From Gonocerus acuteangulatus (Eukaryota; Arthropoda; Insecta; Hemiptera; Coreidae): a stretch of DNA of 64,000 bases. The notes below the pieces were generated by a model. It did no database searches. It saw only the letters and a list, made by a program, of their open reading frames with translations, and had not been told where the DNA came from. The stretch lies in NCBI GenBank assembly GCA_946811695.1, contig OX328128.1, positions 76,602,821 to 76,666,820 of the forward strand, written 5' to 3'. The position numbers and the translations under genes are program-made. Positions 54,481 through 64,000 of this stretch are shown here, piece after piece (positions within the stretch are counted from its first letter, which is position 1; each line of letters starts with the position of its first letter).

Positions 54481-54486
54481 TTGAAG

Positions 54487-55091
54487 TTTCTAACTGTCTA
54501 TATTATTTTACACATTTGAACTACAGAAGGTTTAAAATGAAAATTAATTATACGTTGATATTCAAAAGTCTTATTATAAAATTAAAAAAAATTATCAAAT
54601 TTATGGTAAGGTAATAAATATTTTGACTGTTGTACAATAATACAATATTTTGAATAATTTATTCTTTTATTTTGATATATGCGGCCCACCTCAGTTTAGT
54701 AAATTTTTAATTTATTAAACCCACCAACGGATTTGGGTTCGGCACCCCTTGATCTGAGGTTAGCATGCGGGAGTTTTTTTCCCCTATTAAGGTGCTTCGA
54801 CTACCTAGGTCATTAGCACCACCCATTCTCTGATACCCATTAAATGCTGGGTAGGCCCAGGGGGGCCGAATGATGACAATAGAAGGGAAAATCTTTCAGT
54901 ACATAGTCGAGTTTCGAATATGCTAAGATGACAAAGTTAAAATTCTTTTGTCCAAGTGTTATATTTAACTACATAGCCATAGTGTTTTATAGATAATAGC
55001 GGTGTTTGATTTTTCTTAAATACACATATAAAAAGTCGTGTTTTATTGAAAAATAAACAAACAAAAAAAAATGTTCAGATAAAATTCTTAC
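54487..55091. other. mostly featureless; possible old SINE
   Basis: At about 54690-54890 there is a B-box-like GATTTGGGTTCGGCACCCC, then CTAGGTCATTAGCACCACCC, which resembles retroposon sequence, but I cannot define its ends. Confidence 0.3.
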
Positions 55092-55235
55092 CATGTATCT
55101 ACATGCATGATCAGAGTCAAGTCTTGAACATGGGCACTTGAAATGAACTGTCGATTTCCCATTAGGCTTTGCTGTATAGACAAATGTTGTTGGCGTGCCA
55201 GGACGAAATCTCAGTAGTTTGGGAAGAACATTACT
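55092..55235 (-). CDS. candidate cysteine-rich exon upstream of ANK3
   Basis: Minus-strand frame open from 55235 (stop just upstream at 55236-55238) to 55092, ending TACATG|GTAAGAATT, a strong donor, in phase 0. It reads LPKLLRFRPGTPTTFVY, then KPNGKSTVHFK and CPCSRLDSDHACRYM. The spacing of cysteines after a short beta-like stretch suggests a small extracellular module. The next acceptor downstream on this strand is that of ANK3 at 53685, also phase 0, so a join is possible. I do not recognise the family. The acceptor is unclear (perhaps AG at about 55211). Unproven. Confidence 0.4.
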
Positions 55236-55405
55236 TCAAACCTTTATAGCTCTACTTATTCTAGATGTTCTTTTTCAATAAAATTCCCATAAAAAACAAT
55301 TCTATGAATTCTTTAACAAAAAAAAAATCGGTCTATCAGGAGTTAGGGGTTACATTGGATCTAAATTTTTAATATGGATAGGGATATGGATATGGATGGT
55401 GTGTG

Positions 55406-55409
55406 TATG

Positions 55410-55464
<55 letters not shown>
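55406..55464. repeat. (TA)n microsatellite
   Basis: Pure TA run. Confidence 0.95.
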
Positions 55465-55470
<6 letters not shown>

Positions 55471-55889
55471 GTCTCCAACATAAATAAATTCAATTTAAAT
55501 AAAGTACGTGGTAAAAATTAAAAAGAATGGGGGAAAATATAAAAGTTAAAAGAGTATTTTTTTAACACATATATTTTGGTACAGATAGGTAATAATATTA
55601 AATGTATCAAAAGATATCTGCAACAATTGGATGAGTGCTATAAATATTTGTGAAGGAGAATAAAGAACTCAATGAATCTGTGAAAATAATTTGTGTTTTT
55701 TTATTGTTTCATATATATTATTCTCAGCTATTGCTAATTAGTTTACAAATGAATCTTCGCTTTATCTCAGCTTAAGAATTTAAAAGCAACACAGATTATA
55801 AACAATATGTACAAATTACAATAAATGGGCAATGCTCCATGAAAAATTGATAATAAAATACATATAATAAAGAAATTTGCACTACAAAC
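55465..55889. other. no gene seen
   Basis: AT-rich; no supported feature. Confidence 0.35.
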
Positions 55890-55965
55890 TAGAAAAATTC
55901 TTTCATGCAGGAGCTACATATTATGTAGTACATAACTAAGCACATCCTTTAGAAAGGAGGTAACT
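55890..55965 (-). repeat. family B end fragment
   Basis: Contains TTCTTTCATGCAGGAGCTAC and ACTAAGCACATCCTTTAG, the reversed right-end landmarks of family B. A similar scrap lies at 56925-56985. Confidence 0.5.
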
Positions 55966-56009
55966 ATACGCCATATTCATAAAGTTTAAGTTTAAAATAT
56001 CCTACATAA

Positions 56010-56210
56010 ATTTTTATTTAAATTTTATTGCCCATTTAGAAATGATGATTTTTGGAATGGGTACTCTATAGGTTACCATCTTTTTCTAGCCAGGATAGTG
56101 CTGATGTCCTTTCTTTATCCAAAAGAAACGCCATCTCCCCAAGTGGGAATCCAACACCCTGCTGCTTTAGCGCACTTGGTTATCAGGCTTTCTCCCAGGT
56201 ATATATTTCT
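56010..56210 (-). mobile_element. tRNA-derived SINE, family T2, second copy
   Basis: Read on the minus strand: AGCCTGATAACCAAGTGCGC (A-box region), GTTGGATTCCCACTTGG (B box), GATGGCGTTTCTTTTGG, ATCAGCACTATCCTGGCTAG, then AAAAAGATGGTAACCTATAG. The last block is the middle block shared with the 5S-headed SINEs. Confidence 0.65.
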
Positions 56211-56319
56211 GATCTTTTATATTTGTAATGAACAGCTGACTCAATTATTAATTTTTATGAACCCCAAAATCTAATGTCTTGAATGAGATTTCTTTTACAA
56301 CACATATTCCTCATTAGTT

Positions 56320-56510
56320 ACAGACCGTCCCTACGCCCAACCAGGCCTTGAGTAATTTATTCAAGGGTAACTGCAAAGGGGAAAATAAGGCGACCAGAGC
56401 CTAGAACTGAGCACACTATCTCCCTAGTGTGTTTTATGGTCAAGAATCAGATACCTCTGCAGTATCTGCCCTTCTGAGCCCTTATGACTTTTTAATGGGA
56501 CTGATTCCTC
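56320..56510 (+). repeat. interspersed repeat D, copy 2
   Basis: Same landmarks as 36290-36560 (AAAGGGGAAAATAAGGCG, CACACTATCTCCCTAGTG, CAAGAATCAGATACC). Confidence 0.4.
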
Positions 56511-57479
56511 ATTAGTTGGGCATGATATCTAGTTAGGAAGTAAATGTAACGGCCAGGACAGGCAAATTAATAATTAGGTTTAGAAACCCAATTCCGGACG
56601 GATTAACTTTTTTTTTAGCACTTCAGTCTCTTGATATAAGCACACCGTAAAGGTGAATATCGTTGAAATATAATAAATATTCTGACTTTAAAGAGCATTT
56701 TAGTAACATGTGTCCAGAGTAACCCTGTCCACCTTCAGATGGATATTGAACTCGTCTAATTATTATAGAAATTCTATATGCACTGTTTTGAGGGGGAAAA
56801 AAACAATTGCAGCCACTATCATGTTAACAGACATATATAAATATATCTTATTATATATTTATATTATTTTGTATTAAATAGGCTATTTGAAGCAAATTAT
56901 TCAGCGTAACCTGCTACCTTTCTGAGGTATTTACTTAGTAATGAAGTTCCCGCGGGAAAGACTTCTTTACGGTTCACAATAAATATCAGGTATTTACATG
57001 TTTAAAGATTAAACAGAAAGGCATAAACATACCTTTATTTACAGAAGTATTATTTACATATTATGTGTGAATGAACCAACAGCATATTTACAAGTAGGAA
57101 ATACAAATGAAACCCCATAGGTTTTTCAAAAACATTGGACAAACATACAATCAGTTTCTTTAGCTTTAATTCTATTATCCGAGGAGGCTCAAATAAATAA
57201 TTTAACTTTAAGGCTAGTAGTGCATCATAATTTTGAAAATATTGAATCCGATTTAATTATTTGTGATAGTTTCTTAACCCTGCTGGAGAAGGAAGCATAA
57301 ATTTATGTTGTGCTTCTTCAGACACTATATAAATTTCGTGAGAAAATTTATGGCTGAGCAATAACTTTTAGAAGCTTCACGACAGGAAGCCTGTGCGTTT
57401 CTTCAATGGAGGGAGGTGTGTGGAAACTATTATTGTTGGCAAGACATTCTAATAACCTCTTCAGAATATCCAAACAACA
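56511..57479. other. no gene seen
   Basis: AT-rich; a family B scrap at 56925-56985 and nothing else supported. Confidence 0.35.
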
Positions 57480-58130
57480 ATTCTAGTAGTTTCCAAACAC
57501 CTCCCGTCCTCAATGAGTCCATTGAGGAAACAAAACGAGAGGGTGGACTGTCCCTGATCTAGTCACCATCCGTGGTTTTGTGTTGTCCTCGGCAGAGTCA
57601 TTCGAGGAAGAGTTATCCGATATAGTTGATGTTATCTGAGGACTAGATGTGGTTCTCTGATCTTGAAGTAAGTAGCCTGGTTTCAGCTTGTTCGTGGTGA
57701 CTTTTACATGTAGGTGGAAAGTCTACTCATCCCTATACAAGACCTGATAGGAGCCGGTGTAGGGAGGTTTCAGTGGTCTTCAAACAGTGTCGTCACGCAC
57801 AAATACATGGTTTTATGTCTGGAAGTCAGGGTGGACAAAAGTATTTTGGCGAATTTCGATCATGTGCAGGACGTAGGTGTTCCACCCGCTCCCTGAGAAT
57901 TTGAAAAAAGATTCTGCTCTTTCAGGCAATCCGGAATTTTCTATCTGGATTCTATAGAATTTTCTATCCGGATTCTGTTTCTGCAAGTGGATGTCCTAAC
58001 AGTTCCCCTGCTAAATGCAAAGGCTCAGCTGCGTTTGTGGCATTGTTGTCACGTATAGCTGCTCGAAGAACGAGGAGCACCATGGGTAGCAGTGAGGTCC
58101 AGCCAGGGATATTTTATTATTTTCCTTATG
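57480..58130 (-). pseudogene. Ty3/Gypsy-type LTR retrotransposon: integrase C-terminal end
   Basis: Minus-strand text with frame breaks: near 58110-58000 MVLLVLRAAIRDNNATNAAE followed by LAGELLGHPLAE (integrase core end, usually ...AAELVYGTTLRLPGE); near 57750-57720 GSYQVLYRDE; then VTTNKLKPGYLLQDQ; then an acidic linker and MVTRSGTVHP, near the TRSGR.V..P end typical of Gypsy pol proteins in insects. No LTR or protease/RT part was seen. An old fragment between ANK3 and ANK2. Confidence 0.7.
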
Positions 58131-58597
58131 AGCATGTTTAATGTCTCACCTTTGTTTTGTGTTCTTCATCAAGGTCACCAATTTGGAGGCTTCCTGACAG
58201 ACTTTTCTTTTTATCACTGAATCAATCAATTCAAATTTACTAATAACTTCTTTAGAACACCTTGCCATCAATTCTAATAATTGTCACACGCCAGAGCCGG
58301 AGAAAGAAGCCAAGGTTAATATAATGTGCTGTGCCAAGTTTGCTTCTTCTTTGGGCAGAATGCCATCTGAGGATGATGAAACCTAAAGATTACTGACAAT
58401 TTGTGTTACAAGCAACTGTTACATGATAAGGAGAGTTGTCCCAATGAAGTAACTGTATATATTTCTCAAAAGTGTGTCGCTATGCCACAAATGTCAGCAA
58501 AAATGGTTTAGTGATTGCAACAAATGTTAAATACACTTTGTTTGCTTAGAGAACATAGTTTCTTGAGCATATAATTTGTGTGCAAATAGATGGTGTA
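58131..58597. other. ANK2 downstream region
   Basis: No feature recognised; the ANK2 3' UTR should lie here. No close poly(A) signal was certain. Confidence 0.35.
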
Positions 58598-59101
58598 TTA
58601 TATCCTCCCGTTCCACAATCTGATGAGTTTCGCAGTGGCGACATGATGATTCCCACTGGCGAAGTTTAAAGGCGTCATCCCATCGTTATCTCTGGTATTG
58701 ACATTTGCGCCACGTTCAAGGAGAAACTTGACCACCTGGTGCTGCCCCCTAGCGGCAACATAGTGAAGGCAGGTCTGTCCGAACTTTGTTCTTGCATCGA
58801 TATCAGCGCCACTGTCCAGCAGAAGTTGCATGGCTTCGAAGTTCTCACTCTTAGCGGCAATGCACAACGGTGTCTGTTGCTTGAAGTCTAGAGAGTCCAA
58901 GTTGAGCCCGCACTCAATGAGGTACGAGATGATCTGCAGATGGCCTTTGCTGCAAGCGAGATGCAGAAGAGTCTGCTTGTAGATGTAACGTTTATGAAGG
59001 TCAACACCGTTCTCTGCCAAGTTCTGAAGTCTTATCAAATCGTTGCTGAGGACAGCATCGGTGACTAGCTTACCGAAACTCATTCTAGGCTTTTGTTCAA
59101 C
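58598..59101 (-). CDS. ANK2: ankyrin-repeat gene, last exon
   Basis: Exon starts at 59101 after TATTTTCAG in phase 0 (EQKPRMSFGKLV) and runs to a stop at 58598, 167 residues. Four to five ankyrin repeats follow: TLLHLACSKGHLQIISYL, TPLCIAAKSENFEAMQLL, TCLHYVAARGQHQVVKFL and TPLNFASGNHHVATAKLI, ending LWNGRI. An ATG at 59083 could serve as start, but the acceptor just upstream implies an earlier exon, as in ANK1, where a signal-peptide exon joins in phase 0. No such exon was identified with certainty upstream. The short C-terminal tail after the last repeat resembles ANK3 (AYNGIL), so the two are probably sister genes. Confidence 0.75.
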   Translation of the reverse strand, partial: VEQKPRMSFGKLVTDAVLSNDLIRLQNLAENGVDLHKRYIYKQTLLHLACSKGHLQIISYLIECGLNLDSLDFKQQTPLCIAAKSENFEAMQLLLDSGADIDARTKFGQTCLHYVAARGQHQVVKFLLERGANVNTRDNDGMTPLNFASGNHHVATAKLIRLWNGRI

Positions 59102-59264
59102 CTGAAAATATCAACAATGGACTTTGAAGACATAAAATCAACAACGGAAAATAAATCTACTTCCTAATAGTATTGGATAAACATTTATTTGAATTCTGTA
59201 AGGCAGGAAGCCCAATCTAAAAAATAGTATCTAACAAAATCATGAAAATAACACTTTAGGCAAT
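59102..59264. other. ANK2 intron start
   Basis: Short non-coding stretch before the minisatellite. Confidence 0.3.
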
Positions 59265-59580
59265 ACTCTGAAGGAGCAGGAAAATGGATACAGAAACATT
59301 CTAGGTAATACCTGCAGGAGCAGAACCGATACAGAAACCCTCTAGGTAATACTCTGTAGGAGCAGGACAACCGATACAAAAACCCTCTACATAATATTCG
59401 GAAGGAGCAGGACAACCGATGCAGAAACACTCTAGGCTATACCCAGAAGTAGCAGGAAAACTGTTACAGAAAAACTCCAGGCAATACCTAGCAGGAGCAG
59501 GAAAACCGATTCAGAAACACTCTAGGCAATACCTAGCAGGAGCAGGAAAACCGATACAGAAACCCTCTGTAAGAGCATTA
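59265..59580. repeat. 45 bp minisatellite, about 7 units
   Basis: Unit of 45 bp with AGGAGCAGGAAAACCGATAC, AGAAACACTCTAGG and CAATACCT. Since 45 is a multiple of 3, an open frame of repeated CSYR-like text crosses it; it is not a gene. A single further unit lies at 59715-59760. Confidence 0.85.
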
Positions 59581-59861
59581 CCATGACTTCGCTTTATCTG
59601 TTGTGTTTTCGTACATGTGGAATTGGTAACCCCATGTTTGGAACAAATGAATGTTTATCGACCATGTAGTTGTCGCTATTCGAGGATTATGTAATATTTG
59701 CATATCCATTACTCTGCAGGAGCAGGATGACTAATACAGAAGCACTCTAGACAATACACAGAAATCACTTTTATTATGATTATCTTTAATGGTTAGTGAT
59801 TTTTCATTAGATACTTAATATTTGTTCTATAGAACATTTCATTAGATACTTTATATAGAGA

Positions 59862-60605
59862 CACTGGCTGAATACCCGTGCTTTGTAACGACAGATAAGT
59901 AGTTATTTTATTGCGTTCAATAATGTATCATCAAAATTCACGCTACTATATAATAACAGCCCAGTCCCAACAAACAAATAACCTAGAGATAACCTGTTAT
60001 CTATAGGTTACCAGTAACAACAGTTTAACCAGCACGGGTTAAAATTCGTTGTCAATAATAAATTTATATTAAAATTTAAAAATTTATGTTTCCAAGATGT
60101 CATTTGGAAACACCCATTATATTTGAGAACATTACCAAGAAGTGCTCTGACTAGGGATGCTGTGCAAGGGTTCGGGATATTATTATTACCTCGGATAGAA
60201 CATTACCAGATATAGCTTAAACTCTATGAGGGACAAAATCACAGTTTATTTCTACTAATTGAAGGCCCGCCATTATAGTTGAAATGAAATGCAAATAAAA
60301 GTAATATTATGAAAAAAATACAGTACCATAATAGCTGACCTGTTATCGTCCAGCAACACATGCTGCCTAGTCTTGCATGCTCCCTTTAAAACCAACTAAA
60401 AATTCAAACCCCTCTAAAAATTTTAATATCAAAAAACCTTTCTTGGCGATTGTTTACATCCTAAAGGGAGTGTCCTTGCAAAATTTCAAAGGGTTCGGGA
60501 TATTATTTCCTCGGATACACGATCACCACGTGTATTGTAAACTCTATGAGGGACAAAATCACAGTTTATTTCTAGTAATTAAAGGTCTGCCATCATAGTT
60601 GAAAT
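59862..60605 (+). repeat. family A, copy 5 (left part)
   Basis: Begins TGGCTGAATACCCGTGC, and carries ACCTCGGATAGAACATTACC and ATGAGGGACAAAATCACAG. The latter block is present twice (about 60160-60300 and 60490-60605), so this copy has an internal duplication. It continues after the inserted element (61672 onward: AAATGAACCGCAAATAAAAA). Confidence 0.65.
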
Positions 60606-61671
60606 GATGGGTTGAGAAGCCAAGGGATACAAGTGACGTTATAGTCATTTTGAGATATTACTGTTTAAAGTTAAATCGTTTTTGTAAATTCCCTGATAAG
60701 TGTAAGTCAGTATAATGTTTAAATTATGTTTCTACAATGCATCAATTGAAATTTCAGTTATATAGTTAAAGAAAAAAACTAATCGATCATGTATATTATC
60801 AATTTATAAGACAGCCACACAAAAAAATAAATAATAAAAGTCCGGACCCAGAGACCAGACCATGTTTAGTAGATGTTTCTGGGGTCGCTAAATCCGAATC
60901 CGGGGTTAGAAAAAGCCCTGTGCTTTTTGTTTAAGCCGCACCCCTCAAAACTCATAATTTAGGATATTGGACACTATAAAATTGTTATTCAAGATGTTAA
61001 CCAAAATAGACCACTATTTCCTGGATACTGCCTTTTAGTGCATAAAAATACTAATGTTTCGAGACTTCAGCGAACTTGATTGGTCAGTTTGGAGCGATGT
61101 TACAGCCCTTTAAATATAAGGATTTTCTAAAAAATTCACGTTTTTGCTTATATTTTTGTATATTATAAATTATCTAAGGCATACAATCTTGGAGTTTTTA
61201 CACAAAAATTGACATAAGGCCTTCCCAAGTAATTCTTGAACTGACGCAATCGTCTAAATCCCAAAATACAACCCTTAAAAAATCTCCCCATATTTTATTG
61301 GAGCAATGTATCAATTAAAGTAAATTAAATAAACGACCTAAAATAAATTAAATAAACTACCATTTTCGAACTACTTTTTTATAAATTTGCCTACATGTTA
61401 ATTACAGTGTCCTATCGAAGGTTTTTGAGATATTGTGCCTCAAAGATCCACTTTATAACACGGGACAAATGGCACTTGTATCCCTTGTGCACCAAACAAA
61501 TCTGCTCATTTTAAAAGTAGTTGATTTTATTTCCGCTATTTCTCAGCAAATACCAGACATTTACTTATATCCCTTTGCCACCAACATTTCGTATGTATTA
61601 ACTATCCAGAACTGCACTTAACTCGATTTTTTTAAAAATGTCACTTGTACCCCTTGGCTTCTCACCCCGTC
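60606..61671. mobile_element. 1,066 bp TIR element inserted in family A
   Basis: Left end GATGGGTTGAGAAGCCAAGG, continuing GATACAAGTGACG; right end CTTGTACCCCTTGGCTTCTC, then ACCCCGTC. The ends are inverted copies over about 32 bp with a few mismatches. AAAT flanks both sides (60602-60605, 61672-61675), and joining the flanks restores the family A order. Inside is one short open frame (61433-61621) of no known type. Superfamily unknown. Confidence 0.75.
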
Positions 61672-61675
61672 AAAT

Positions 61676-62775
61676 GAACCGCAAATAAAAATAATATTAC
61701 GTATGTTAACAGGACATCAATACTTCGGATAAGTCAAAACTTCGGATACCGAAAAGTACCAAAAGTTCCAACTTTTGGGTTTTGTGCCCATTGAGACTTT
61801 GGTTCAGAAAGACTTTCTCTATCCAACAAGCATAGTTTCGTTCAATTTGACCGAAAGCCATTTTCCATTAGGAAAGGGCGGGGTCCTTTCCAATAAGAAG
61901 CACCTGTTATTGAAATATTTTCATGTAAATTAAGTGTGTGAACAAATTTAATGTTGATTTTCAAAAAGTAATGTAATGTTGAAAAAAATTGTGTAAAAGC
62001 AGAGAAAATTGGTGGTTTTCTAAAAAAAGCACTTTTTTTTCTTTTTTTTTTAACCTTTAGAACAACATAAGTCTGGAACAAAAGCAGATAGAAACGTGTG
62101 GTTTGCAGCAATTAACGACTTTACTAGTTTCATTCTTTTGAGTATTATCACCTACTTGCAATACACCCTGTATATACGTAGACATTAAATGTATATAAAT
62201 AAATTAGTCACTTTGCTTTTGATTCATTAGACTGATCCTTGGGTCATTGTGCGTTTTATCAATTATTGTGTCATTTTTAATTAGACTGATTAGTCTGATT
62301 TATTAGTCACTCTGTATTCGATTGACTAATCTGTTTATATAGTCATAAAACATAGAATACATAGAATAATACTCAGAAGCAAATTTTTTTTATTGCAATT
62401 TATACGTAGACGCTATAGTGACTCCAATCATGTAAAATTCTACCTATCAAATAAATATTCTTTTAATTTTTTTTTTAAAAATATAATATGATTAATTATA
62501 TATTTTATGCCAATTCAAAGGGTTCAAAACAAATTCTAAACATTATTTCAAATTAATATTTATTTGTATAAAAAAAATAAATATTGCAAACACTTTTTGT
62601 AGCTCTTTCTCTGTCCTCACAAAGCTCTTCTTATACTAGAAGTATAATAAAATTTGAGTTGCTAATTTTTTTATACTTTTCTAATTTAACAAATTGGGAC
62701 GTGAAAAACTATAACAGCTCGGAAGATGAAGCAACAAATACAAAACATTTATAGAGTTTATTTATTATTTTTTTT
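61676..62775. other. no gene seen
   Basis: AT-rich, with a remnant of family A at its start and a TTAGACTGATTAGTCTGATT palindromic scrap near 62280. No coding signal. Confidence 0.35.
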
Positions 62776-63375
62776 TAGCACTCTTAAAGGAATGTATTGA
62801 GGATACACTGATGAAAGAATTTTTGAAAAATATCTTGAAATTATCATCAGTCCTACTGACTTAGATACTGAAAGTAACTAGCATTAAAATTAATATATAT
62901 GTTTATGTGTGTGTGTGTCTGTTAACACTCTAGTGGTAGCAGGTTTTGTTCTGTTTTTTTGCCCAAAAAATTGGTTCATAGCATTCCCAAATGATTGGAT
63001 GAGTTTGTTTACCATCGATGATCAAAATCGGACCCTCTGAAGAGAGGCGACTAATACCCAAATTCCTAATTTTCCCCTATCCGCTGTACCTTTTGTTACA
63101 TTGTAATGAGAGAGATGTGTTGTAAAAATAAACTAAATCAGTCCTTCTGAAGGAGGGGGAGGGGGTTAGGCCAGGCCTAAATTATTAATTTGCTCATAGC
63201 AGCCAAAACTAGTTATATTGAAACGGAACTCTGTATACGTATTTGGTATCTATTAAGAATGTCCAGCAGACAGGGTTTACTCCAGAACAAAATTAAATAA
63301 AAATTAATAATTGCACTACCACCTTCTGACGAGTGTGCTTAGTAATGATGCTCCTGCATAACTGAATTTAATTTT
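62776..63375 (+). repeat. family B, copy 3
   Basis: Left TTTTTTTAGCACTCTTAAAG, GATGAAAGAATTTTTGAAAA; inside GTGTGTGTCTGTTAACACTC, AATAAACTAAATCAGTCC; right GAGTGTGCTTAGTAATGATG, CTCCTGCATAACTG. Same plan as 26472-27600 but shorter. Confidence 0.6.
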
Positions 63376-63499
63376 TTCAAAAACAAAATAAATATGCTCT
63401 AGATATATTGTCATTCTTGCTGCCCCTTCGAGGGTGGTTATAGTTTTAATAAACAGATTTTGTTTTGTTTTTTAACAGAAGTTCCTTATTGGTAGCCCA

Positions 63500-63580
63500 T
63501 CATGTTTACAAGGCGGCCGTTATTTTTACTTCCTTTGTTGCGAGGAAATAAAAATAACGGCCAACATGGGCAAATAAGTA
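63500..63580. other. strong hairpin
   Basis: GGCCGTTATTTTTACTTCCT and AGGAAATAAAAATAACGGCC pair around an 8 base loop; the outer flanks CATGTT and AACATG also pair. Could be a tiny palindromic MITE. Confidence 0.6.
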
Positions 63581-63707
63581 ATTTATGTGGTGAGTTTGGT
63601 AATATTAAATGAACCCTGAGATATAATGAAAATATAATAAAAACATTTCAAGTCAACTTTTTCTATAACAACTTTTTTATTCTTTTCTTCCCCCCCCCCC
63701 AAACACC

Positions 63708-63710
<3 letters not shown>

Positions 63711-63760
<50 letters not shown>
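63711..63760. repeat. (TA)n microsatellite
   Basis: TA run preceded by a C run. Confidence 0.95.
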
Positions 63761-63766
<6 letters not shown>

Positions 63767-64000
63767 TTTAATGAGATAGGATTGATGAAAACTTCAGGAA
63801 ATTTTTCAAAAATATTTCATGAGTGCAACTGCGAAAATGAAGAGGTGTTAGAGATTTGTTCAGCCTTTTCTAATTTGGGATAAATTTAAACAACAAAGAT
63901 AATATATAAATTTTCAATATCTTAGTAATACTTTCTTCATACGTTATTATGCATATTAAAACAATATTTTCTTTTAAAAAATTAAAATTATAATAACAGA

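Noticed and set aside
59185..59430. Minus-strand frame with CSYRVLPRGFLYR repeats
   Set aside because: 45 bp minisatellite, a multiple of 3; no start context or domain.

Overview
This looks like nuclear DNA from an arthropod, most probably an insect, though I cannot name the species. The sequence is AT-rich. Genes are split by introns with GT..AG borders. (TA)n and (GT)n microsatellites are abundant, and SINEs, LINEs of the Jockey and RTE types, Harbinger, hAT and piggyBac remnants and foldback elements fill the spaces. I see no operons, prokaryotic genes, CRISPR array or intact structural RNA gene.

Layout. (1) 1-7.4 kb is repeat territory: two decayed LINE fragments, a palindromic element, a 1.4 kb interspersed repeat ('family A') carrying a 5S rRNA-derived SINE, and two MITE-like elements. 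(2) 7.48-12.5 kb is a four-exon C2H2 zinc-finger gene (ZF1) whose exons join in phase. (3) 13.0-21.1 kb is a nested transposon complex: an intact 899-codon Jockey ORF2 lies between two apparently identical 719 bp inverted arms, each holding the end of a Harbinger element; the right arm runs on into a TTA-flanked element that contains a hAT derivative with an 8 bp target duplication. (4) 21.85-32.7 kb is a ZF1 paralogue (ZF2) with the same 25 bp first coding exon and 75 bp second exon and a 12-finger last exon broken by one extra G; its introns hold an RTE LINE split by a MITE, SINEs and a piggyBac-like element. A fossil third copy lies near 36.7-36.9 kb. (5) 33-41.5 kb holds more LINE pieces, one of them flanked by an unusually long 66 bp direct repeat, and a 25 bp minisatellite. 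(6) 41.6-59.1 kb is an ankyrin-repeat locus: ANK1 (+) has a separate signal-peptide exon and one 2.9 kb exon of about 28 ankyrin repeats; ANK3 and ANK2 are shorter ankyrin genes on the minus strand, and a cysteine-rich candidate exon upstream of ANK3 could splice to it in phase. (7) 59-64 kb is repeats, including a 1.07 kb terminal-inverted-repeat element inserted into a family A copy.

How the parts relate. The host genes form two small local families, tandem zinc-finger paralogues (presumed nuclear DNA-binding) and clustered ankyrin proteins (at least ANK1 apparently secreted). The SINEs form a modular set: 5S-headed and tRNA-headed SINEs share a middle block or a 3' tail, and three copies have perfect 10-12 bp target duplications, which points to fairly recent LINE-driven mobility. 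All similarity statements rest on reading motifs by eye; no database search was run.
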